Of a stretch of DNA of 28,820 bases, positions 22,554 through 28,820 are shown one piece after another (the first letter of the stretch is position 1; every line of letters begins with the position of its first letter). The stretch comes from CAYXSX01 sp964493095 (GTDB lineage Bacteria; Pseudomonadota; Alphaproteobacteria; Micavibrionales; Micavibrionaceae). The notes under the pieces are model-generated. The model saw only the letters and a list, made by a program, of their open reading frames with translations, ran no database searches and had not been told where the DNA came from. Position numbers and translations under genes: made by a program. Location of the stretch: positions 1 through 28,820 of the forward strand of contig CAZBNG010000025.1 of assembly GCA_964493095.1 (NCBI GenBank), read 5' to 3'.

Positions 22554-23992
22554 CAAAATACTTCTTACTCGCCGCGCTTTCTCTCGGCCTCGTTTCTTGC
22601 ACCCTGGGGCCGGATTACAAAAAGCCGGAAAACCCCAACAGTAACGAGTGGGCATCAGAGCAGTTCGGCCATACCACGACAAACCAGATTCAGCTTGAGT
22701 GGTGGAAAGTTTTTAACGATCCGCTGCTGGAGAAATACATAGATGAAGCGGCTGCGAACAATAAAGATATCCAGATCGCTCTGGCCAATGTGCGGCGTGC
22801 ACGGGCGCTTAGAAGCGAGGAAAAAGGCGCGCTGTTCCCGGAAGTAAGCGCCAGCGGAGACGGCGAACGCTCCAGGTCCAGCGATAAAGTTGCCAGAAGT
22901 GGTAACGGAAGCATTACAAATTTATATGACGCAGGATTTGATGCCTCTTGGGAGCTGGATATTTTCGGTGGTAATACGCGCGCGGTAGAAGCTGCCGATG
23001 CCCGCCTCGGAGGCGCCGTTGCCGATTACCGGGCGGCTATGCTCTCAACTCTGGCGGAAGTAGCACGCAATTACTATGAAGCCCGCGGCCTGCAAAAACG
23101 CATTGCCATCACTGAAAACAACGCGAAACTCCTGCAGGAAACATTTAAACTTATAGAGGCACGTAACGAGGCCGGCGAAGCCAGCAAATTCGACCTCTCC
23201 CGCGCCCGCGGCGAGTACCAGCTTACCCGTGCCCGCGTTCCCAACCTGAAAGCCGATCTGCAGGCTTCAATTTTCAACCTCTCTGTGCTGCTCGGTAAAC
23301 CGCCTGAATTCCTGATGGCGGAAATGCAGTACGTAAAGCCGCTCCCCGCCCCGCCGGATATCGTCCCGGTCGGCCTGCGCTCCGATATGCTGCGCCGCCG
23401 TCCGGATGTACAAGCGGCCGAGCGCGAACTGGCCGCTTCGATTGCAGATATCGGCGCGGAGGAAGCTGAGCTGTTCCCTAAATTTTTCCTGACTGGCGAT
23501 ATTGGCACCCAGGCACGTGTGTTTGGCGACCTGTTCAGCGCCGCAGGAGGCGTATGGTCCTTCGGCGGACTGATGCAATGGTCCGTTTTTGAAGGTGGTG
23601 CCATCCGGGCCCGCATCAAGGCACAAGAAGAGGAAAGCAAAGCGGCGCTGGCCACCTATGAGAAAGCCGTTCTGCAAGCTCTCGCAGATACAGAAACCGC
23701 TTTGACGCGCTATGGCCGTGAACTGGAAACGCGCAAACGCCTTGATGAAGGGGTACAAAGCCGCCGTGAATCGGTACAACTGGCCAAACAGCTATTTGAC
23801 GCCGGAGAGGAAGACTACCTTGCTGTCCTTGATGCCGAACGCGAACTTACCGCCAGTGAAGACGATCTGGTTATTTCCGAGACCAATTCCATCACCAAAC
23901 TTGTGGCGCTTTATGCGGCGCTGGGCGGTGGATGGGAACAGTTCCCGGAAAAACAGCCTGAAACGACAAAGCAAAAAACTAAAGTGAAATAA
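22550..23992 (+). CDS. RND efflux outer-membrane channel lipoprotein (NodT/OprM family)
   Basis: This is the outer-membrane exit duct of the tripartite pump. The 480-residue product starts MTKYFLLAALSLGLVSCTLGPDYKKP: a signal peptide, a lipobox with lipidated Cys17, and the family's GPDYxxP start. WWKVFNDPLLEKYIDEA follows, then the two repeated coiled/strand halves: ASWELDIFGGNTRAVEAAD (~127-145) and PVGLRSDMLRRRPDVQAAERELAASIADIGAEEAELFPKF split around residue 285-315. The C-terminus is a lysine- and threonine-rich tail. The start overlaps the pump stop (ATGA). The gap after the gene has runs of A and T but no convincing hairpin. Confidence 0.94.
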   Translation: MTKYFLLAALSLGLVSCTLGPDYKKPENPNSNEWASEQFGHTTTNQIQLEWWKVFNDPLLEKYIDEAAANNKDIQIALANVRRARALRSEEKGALFPEVSASGDGERSRSSDKVARSGNGSITNLYDAGFDASWELDIFGGNTRAVEAADARLGGAVADYRAAMLSTLAEVARNYYEARGLQKRIAITENNAKLLQETFKLIEARNEAGEASKFDLSRARGEYQLTRARVPNLKADLQASIFNLSVLLGKPPEFLMAEMQYVKPLPAPPDIVPVGLRSDMLRRRPDVQAAERELAASIADIGAEEAELFPKFFLTGDIGTQARVFGDLFSAAGGVWSFGGLMQWSVFEGGAIRARIKAQEEESKAALATYEKAVLQALADTETALTRYGRELETRKRLDEGVQSRRESVQLAKQLFDAGEEDYLAVLDAERELTASEDDLVISETNSITKLVALYAALGGGWEQFPEKQPETTKQKTKVK

Positions 23993-24069
23993 GCTTTTTC
24001 TGTTCAAAAATTTTTTTCGCCGGTATTTCCACCTAGCCAAAATTACGCGTTCTGGTAGGCTTGGGCACT

Positions 24070-25494
24070 ATGAGCAAAACGTTTTTCACATCCCCCCACC
24101 CCTTTATCACGCAAAAACGCAAGGCCCATATCCCGGTACATCTCGTGCCGCAAAACGGTTTCAGCGCCTGGCAAAAAAAACAGAGCGCCGTAATAAGATC
24201 TCAGATTTCACAAGAAGGATTTTCCGCTGCTTCTCCAAAGGCTCTGGTTGTAAAAAGCCCTGCCGGAAACGTCCGGGATGTTTACGCGATTGTTAATGTG
24301 CCTCTGCAATTTTACGACCTTGCCAAAGTGGCAGATTCCATTGCAAAAACCTTTTCAAAGGATTTTCTGAAAACCGCCAGTTTTGAGCTGAAGGGTATTA
24401 AAGCTGCATCTCTGACCACCGCCCATATCGGATGGGGAATGGCCGCGTATGATTTTGGCACCTATAAAAGCAGGAAAAGCCCGGCAGTTTTCCCTGCCCT
24501 GCTCTGGTCAACCGGAACGGATAAAAAGCGCGTAAAAACGGTAATTGAAAGCATCTGCCTGCTGCGAAACCTTGTGAACACGCCAGCCAATGATCTTGGC
24601 CCTCATGAACTGGAAAAGGCAGCATCCTCTCTCGCTGAAAAATATAAAGCTGTTATAAAAACCATCAGTGGGGCAGCTTTAAAAAAAGGTTTCCCACTGG
24701 TTCACGCGGTTGGAGACTCAAGCCCTCGGCGCCCGCGCCTGATCGATATCACGTGGGGAGCCGCCTCTCACCCTAAAGTTACACTGGTTGGTAAAGGCGT
24801 TTGTTTTGATACGGGGGGCCTTGACCTGAAACCTTCAGCCGCCATGAAACTAATGAAAAAGGACATGGGCGGCGCCGCTCACGCGTTGGCCATTGCCAAT
24901 ATGATCATGGCGCTTAAATTGCCCGTACGTTTACGTGTTATTATACCGGCAGTTGAAAATTCCGTTTCCGGGACATCTTTCCGACCTGGCGATATTTTCA
25001 AATCCCGTAAGGGTATCACCGTGGAAAACACCAACACGGATGCAGAAGGCCGCCTCATTCTTGCCGATACCCTGACCCTGGCCAGCGAGGATAAACCGGA
25101 AATTATTATCGATTTCGCCACCCTTACCGGATCGGCGCGGGCCGCCCTTGGCCCCGACATTCCGGCGATGTTTTCCAACAACGAAAAAATCGCCGCGCGC
25201 CTGCAAAAAACGGCTCACGATATCGAAGACCCACTATGGTATATGCCGCTATGGCAACCTTACCGCAAGCACATAGAAAGCAATATCGCAGAACTGCACA
25301 ACAGCGCAGGAATTCCGGGCGACCTGATTTATAGCGCCCTGTTCCTTGAAAGCTTCCTGAACGGTAAGCCGGACTGGGTCCATATCGACACTTACGCATG
25401 GGAGCAAACCGGACACGCCGGACGTCCGCGCGGCGGCGCCGATTGCGGCATGCGCGCCGTTTTCACCTTCCTTGAAGAACGGTATCAAAAATGA
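24070..25494 (+). CDS. M17-family leucyl aminopeptidase
   Basis: This cytosolic dinuclear-metal enzyme removes N-terminal residues from peptides. The 474-residue product has a diverged N-terminal domain (1-~165) and an M17 catalytic domain. Signature parts: LRNLVNTPANDLGPHELE (~165-182), GKGVCFDTGGLDLKPSAAMK with the metal-binding Lys and Asp, KDMGGAAHA, and NTDAEGRL, the family signature with the catalytic Arg, followed by FATLTGSARAALG. All expected ligands appear kept. TTG 24061 lies three codons upstream in frame; ATG 24070 is preferred. The stop overlaps the start of the NlpC/P60 gene by 4 nt (ATGA). This pairing recurs in alphaproteobacteria as far as I recall and suggests joint peptide, perhaps muropeptide, breakdown. 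Confidence 0.93.
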   Translation: MSKTFFTSPHPFITQKRKAHIPVHLVPQNGFSAWQKKQSAVIRSQISQEGFSAASPKALVVKSPAGNVRDVYAIVNVPLQFYDLAKVADSIAKTFSKDFLKTASFELKGIKAASLTTAHIGWGMAAYDFGTYKSRKSPAVFPALLWSTGTDKKRVKTVIESICLLRNLVNTPANDLGPHELEKAASSLAEKYKAVIKTISGAALKKGFPLVHAVGDSSPRRPRLIDITWGAASHPKVTLVGKGVCFDTGGLDLKPSAAMKLMKKDMGGAAHALAIANMIMALKLPVRLRVIIPAVENSVSGTSFRPGDIFKSRKGITVENTNTDAEGRLILADTLTLASEDKPEIIIDFATLTGSARAALGPDIPAMFSNNEKIAARLQKTAHDIEDPLWYMPLWQPYRKHIESNIAELHNSAGIPGDLIYSALFLESFLNGKPDWVHIDTYAWEQTGHAGRPRGGADCGMRAVFTFLEERYQK

Positions 25495-26243
25495 CAATCG
25501 CCCGTGTGAAAGCCCCCGTCTGTCCGCTCATTGAAGATACCGGGCAGCCCGGCGTTATAGGCCCAAAAAGTTCGCAGCTTCTTTTCGGCGAGTCTTTTGA
25601 GATAGAGATAGAGGACGGAGAATGGTTTTACGGGCGCAGCATTGCCGACGGTTATAAAGGCTACATCCATGTACAAAACCTGTCTTTTGACGCACCGCCC
25701 CCCACCCATTTTGTCAACGCCCTTTCAACTCATATCTATCCCGCCCCTGACTTTAAAACGCAGCCACTTATGAAACTGAGCATGATGGCCCAAGTTACGA
25801 GCAATGCAAAAACACAAAACGGGTTCATGGCAATTACAGACCTTGGCTGGGTATTCAGCCGCCACCTTGCAGCGCTTGGCGAAAAAACAAGTAAAACCGA
25901 TTTTGTTGAAACAGCGATGAAGTTTATAAGCACCCCATATTTATATGGCGGACGATCAAGTGATGGCATCGATTGCTCCGGCCTTGTGCAAATCGCCATG
26001 CAGCGAAGCGGCTACGCCTGCCCGCGCGATAGCAGCGAGCAAAAAATTTTAGGAACGTCCATCGAGGAAGGAAACGAAAATTTCCGTCACGGTGACCTCG
26101 TTTTTTTTAAAGGGCACGTTGGAATCATGGTGGATGAAAAAAACATCCTTAATGCTACGGCGCGCAGCATGGATACGCGGATAGAGCCTTTGGAAAACCT
26201 TATCAAGGCCTATAACGGCATAGCAGCTATCAGACGCCTGTAA
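25491..26243 (+). CDS. SH3b-NlpC/P60 cysteine peptidase
   Basis: This 250-residue protein is a probable gamma-D-glutamyl-diamino acid peptidase acting on peptidoglycan peptides. Two SH3b-like regions (~3-65, with DGEWFYGRSIADGYKGYIH, and ~72-128, ending ITDLGWVFSRHL) precede the NlpC/P60 domain (~135-250). The catalytic Cys162 is in DGIDCSGLVQIAM and His209 in GHVGIM. The third catalytic position, usually a His in an L-H-A-N-A-type motif, is Asn221 (ILNATARSM); a polar residue there can still work. No signal peptide is seen, so it may act on recycled fragments in the cytosol. Translation is probably coupled to the aminopeptidase by the ATGA overlap. Confidence 0.92.
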   Translation: MTIARVKAPVCPLIEDTGQPGVIGPKSSQLLFGESFEIEIEDGEWFYGRSIADGYKGYIHVQNLSFDAPPPTHFVNALSTHIYPAPDFKTQPLMKLSMMAQVTSNAKTQNGFMAITDLGWVFSRHLAALGEKTSKTDFVETAMKFISTPYLYGGRSSDGIDCSGLVQIAMQRSGYACPRDSSEQKILGTSIEEGNENFRHGDLVFFKGHVGIMVDEKNILNATARSMDTRIEPLENLIKAYNGIAAIRRL

Positions 26244-26246
26244 GTT

Positions 26247-26963
26247 TTATTCTACGGGGTAAAGCGGTTGCTCATTTTGAACTGGGGTTGGAGCATCATT
26301 TGCCGGGTTCATATCCACGCTTGAAGGCATATCTTTCATAGATTCCAGGTTTGACTTTCCATACGGCGCCCCAGTCTGGTCGCCGGTCATATAGGCATCG
26401 TCATCGCTGGAAAATCCGGGAGACAGATCCCCTTCGGTATTTTTTTCACGGCGCTGCAATTCTATCTCCTGCTTATATTTATCGGAATTCATACGAGGAT
26501 TTCCCGGCAGAAATTCTTCCAGAGTGTGCTCTTCAGGCTGCCTGACATCGGGAGCATTATGAGCCGGAAGCTTCTGCGGCCGTGCTTGCATATTGGTAAA
26601 ATCGACCTCTATGATTTCGGGAAATTTAAAAACGGACCTTGAATAATAATCCCAGGCTCCGCCAATAAATATCCCGTTGGTAATGTTCCATACCGCTGAA
26701 TTTTCCAACTGCGGTTCAATTACGACCTTACGCCGCCTGTTTCCAGGCGCCATGCAATCCACCACCATATTTTCTTTGGCCTTGATAACGTTGGTCGTCG
26801 TGGGCGGACGAATCTTGTATTTAATATTATGGACGTAAACGAAACAAATTGCGTTCTCGGCACCTGGAGTCAAAACCGTTATGTCCTGATTGCCCCCGTC
26901 GAGCGTATAAGCACAGGATCCTAAAAACATCAGGGAAGTGAGCAGCAAAACAGAACGTTTCAT
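26247..26963 (-). CDS. Lipoprotein of unknown function
   Basis: I do not recognise the family. From ATG 26963 the product has 238 residues and begins MKRSVLLLTSLMFLGSCAYT: a signal peptide and lipobox LGSC with lipidated Cys17. Residues ~30-110 are a compact beta-type domain with two further cysteines (AICFVYVHNIKYKIRPP and VVDCMAPGNRRRKVVIEPQ) and a hydrophobic NGIFIGGAWDYY segment. The C-terminal ~110 residues are Pro-, Asp- and Glu-rich and probably disordered. The domain recalls small outer-membrane lipoproteins with a Gly/Tyr-rich loop after the basic strand, but no role can be assigned. The frame extends to 27002; ATG 26963 gives the proper lipoprotein signal and has GGA upstream. It converges with the NlpC/P60 gene with a 3-nt gap, and clpB lies 95 nt upstream in the same direction. 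Confidence 0.8.
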   Translation of the reverse strand: MKRSVLLLTSLMFLGSCAYTLDGGNQDITVLTPGAENAICFVYVHNIKYKIRPPTTTNVIKAKENMVVDCMAPGNRRRKVVIEPQLENSAVWNITNGIFIGGAWDYYSRSVFKFPEIIEVDFTNMQARPQKLPAHNAPDVRQPEEHTLEEFLPGNPRMNSDKYKQEIELQRREKNTEGDLSPGFSSDDDAYMTGDQTGAPYGKSNLESMKDMPSSVDMNPANDAPTPVQNEQPLYPVE

Positions 26964-27058
26964 TGAATTCCAGAAAAAAGAGGGCGACGCGAAACCGTGC
27001 ACTTCTTTAAATATTACCGGAAACGCGGATAAGGCGCAATAAGCGCGGCATTTTTTGG

Positions 27059-28820
27059 CTATTCCGCAGCTTCGCTTTTCTCCATATCGACTGAAGGAGC
27101 CTTATCGACCTTAAAGGTCAGATCGTCACCCTTAACGCCGACCTTCACATGGTCGCCATCCCCGGCATCACCCTGAAGAATCATCTCGGCAAGCTTGTTC
27201 TGAAGCTGTGTCTGGATTACACGTTTCAACGGCCTCGCGCCATAAGCCGGGTTATACCCCTTATCCGCAAGCCAAAGCTTGGCCTTGTTATCAACATCAA
27301 GCGTAATGTGCTGGCTGGCCAAAAGCCCGTGAAGATATTGCATCTGAATATCGACGATCCCGGTCATATGGGATTTATCCAGACGGCTGAATAACAGGAT
27401 TTCATCAAGGCGGTTGAGAAATTCCGGACGGAAAGCACTGCGCACCACATTCATAACCTGCTCACGCACGGCCTCCACCGGTTCGCCCTCTTCCTGATTC
27501 ACCAGATATTCCGCCCCCAGATTCGAGGTCATAATCAAAACTGTATTGGAAAAATCAACGGTGCGCCCCTGCCCGTCCGTCAGGCGACCGTCATCCAGCA
27601 CCTGCAGCAGCACATTGAAAACATCGGGATGCGCCTTTTCCACCTCATCGAACAGCACGACCTGATAAGGCCTGCGACGCACGGCCTCAGTCAGAGCTCC
27701 CCCCTCCTCGTAACCGACATAGCCCGGCGGTGCGCCGATCATACGGGCCACAGAATGCTTCTCCATGTATTCAGACATATCAAGGCGGATCATCGCCGTG
27801 TCATCGTCAAACAGGAATTCCGCGAGCGCCTTGGTCAGTTCAGTCTTACCTACGCCAGTAGGGCCGAGAAACAGAAACGAACCGATAGGCCGGCGTGGGT
27901 CCTGCAGACCAGCGCGGGAACGGCGTATGGCGTTGGCCACGGCGGTCACTGCCTCATCCTGCCCTACGACGCGGGCACGGAGCAATTCTTCCATATTCAG
28001 CAGTTTTTCCCGCTCGCCCTCAAGCATCTTATCAACGGGAACCCCGGTCCAGCGGCTAACCACGCTGGCGATATCGGAATCGCTGACCTCTTCCTTAATC
28101 AGGTTAGCCTGCGACACATCCGCCGCTGCCGCCTGTTTTTGCTCCAGATCGGGAATAATACTGTATTTCAGCTCGCTGGCTTTAGCCCAATCACCGCCGC
28201 GCTCCGCGCGCTCCAGCTCTATACGCGCCTTATCCAGCTCCTCGGTAACTTTTTGTCCGGCATGCAGCTTTTCTTTTTCCGCGCGCCACTGGCTGGTCAG
28301 GTCGGCTGATTTCGATTCCAACGAATCCAGCTCTTCCTCAAGCTTCTCCAGACGTTCCTGCGATGCCTTATCCTTCTCTTTTTTCAGCGCTTCCTTTTCG
28401 ATTTTCAGCTGGACGATTCTGCGGTCCAGTTCGTCGATCTCCTCAGGCTTGGAATCGGCCTGCATGCGCAGGCGGCTGGCAGCCTCATCCACAAGGTCAA
28501 TCGCCTTGTCGGGAAGAAAGCGGTCGGTGATATAACGGTGAGAGAGAGTCGCCGCCGCTACAATCGCGTTATCGGTAATGCGCACACCGTGGTGCAGTTC
28601 ATATTTTTCTTTCAGGCCGCGCAAAATAGAAATCGTGTCCTCCACCGTGGGCTCGGAAACAAAAACAGGCTGGAAACGCCGCGCCAGCGCCGCGTCCTTT
28701 TCAATATGTTTGCGGTATTCGTCCAGAGTCGTTGCGCCGACCATGTGAAGTTCACCACGCGCCAGCGCCGGTTTCAGCATGTTGCCCGCATCCATGGAAC
28801 CTTCGGCCTTGCCCGCGCCG
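27059..28820 (-). CDS. clpB: ATP-dependent chaperone ClpB, C-terminal two thirds, cut by window edge
   Basis: ClpB is a hexameric AAA+ disaggregase that works with DnaK to recover aggregated proteins. About 586 residues are visible, from GAGKAEGSMDAGNMLKPAL in the first AAA domain to the stop at 27059; the N-terminal domain and first Walker A lie beyond base 28820. Visible parts in order: RRFQPVFVSEPTVEDT of AAA-1, the charged coiled-coil middle domain (~115-215), which separates ClpB from ClpA/ClpX, VSRWTGVPVDKML, the second Walker A GPTGVGKTELTKALAEFLF, Walker B VVLFDEVEKAHPDV, and the sensor-2 segment YGARPLKR. The reading frame is intact. The gene ends 56 nt before the extended frame of the lipoprotein gene. 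Confidence 0.97.
   Translation of the reverse strand, partial: GAGKAEGSMDAGNMLKPALARGELHMVGATTLDEYRKHIEKDAALARRFQPVFVSEPTVEDTISILRGLKEKYELHHGVRITDNAIVAAATLSHRYITDRFLPDKAIDLVDEAASRLRMQADSKPEEIDELDRRIVQLKIEKEALKKEKDKASQERLEKLEEELDSLESKSADLTSQWRAEKEKLHAGQKVTEELDKARIELERAERGGDWAKASELKYSIIPDLEQKQAAAADVSQANLIKEEVSDSDIASVVSRWTGVPVDKMLEGEREKLLNMEELLRARVVGQDEAVTAVANAIRRSRAGLQDPRRPIGSFLFLGPTGVGKTELTKALAEFLFDDDTAMIRLDMSEYMEKHSVARMIGAPPGYVGYEEGGALTEAVRRRPYQVVLFDEVEKAHPDVFNVLLQVLDDGRLTDGQGRTVDFSNTVLIMTSNLGAEYLVNQEEGEPVEAVREQVMNVVRSAFRPEFLNRLDEILLFSRLDKSHMTGIVDIQMQYLHGLLASQHITLDVDNKAKLWLADKGYNPAYGARPLKRVIQTQLQNKLAEMILQGDAGDGDHVKVGVKGDDLTFKVDKAPSVDMEKSEAAE

Overview
The window looks like chromosomal DNA from an alphaproteobacterium. 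Supporting signs are the ruvX-gatC-gatA-gatB neighbourhood, a Fur/Mur-type regulator with the HHHH metal motif and no CxxC, a PleC/DivJ-like PAS histidine kinase, intracellular poly-hydroxyalkanoate (PHA) depolymerase, a DUF1491 protein and an adjacent leucyl aminopeptidase-NlpC/P60 pair. A Rhodospirillales- or Micavibrionales-like lineage is a guess. GC content appears moderate by eye. I see no insertion sequence, prophage, CRISPR array or rRNA, and no gene-free stretch above 300 bases. Two 10-N assembly gaps (6900-6909 and 9238-9247) interrupt the sequence.

Left part (1-6799, all minus strand). A compact cluster reads fur/mur, a small conserved protein, a DUF1491 protein, an entericidin-like lipoprotein and prfC (cut by the window edge). 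To its right is a two-gene signalling unit: a degenerate GGDEF protein that keeps an RxxD inhibitory-site motif, then a soluble PAS-PAS histidine kinase. Next come a tRNA-guanine transglycosylase lacking the usual zinc cysteines, rpmB with its own promoter and terminator, and a stand-alone CobD/CbiB homologue.

Middle part (6800-16203, mostly plus strand). PHA depolymerase is followed by a patatin-like phospholipase and a YgjP-type metallopeptidase. Then comes an AT-richer gene of unknown function whose promoter predicts a leaderless mRNA, and it converges on ruvX. The gatCAB genes for Asn/Gln-tRNA amidotransferase are split by a gene for a secreted protein with two matching cysteine modules. 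After gatB lies a protein that reads as a highly diverged MraZ-like double AbrB fold.

Right part (16205-28820). A minus-strand gene encodes a type IV prepilin-like N-terminus joined to tail-fibre-like repeats and a Cys-rich C-terminus. It is followed by tRNA-Ser(GCT), flanked on both sides by inverted repeats. A complete RND efflux operon (periplasmic adaptor, inner-membrane pump, outer-membrane lipoprotein channel) comes next. After it are an M17 aminopeptidase overlapping an SH3b-NlpC/P60 peptidase, a lipoprotein of unknown function, and the 3' part of clpB running off the window.

Most of the window is housekeeping. The parts most likely to be new are the pilin/tail-fibre fusion, the cysteine-less Tgt, the receptor-like GGDEF-kinase pair, the MraZ-like protein and the duplicated Cys protein inside gatCAB.
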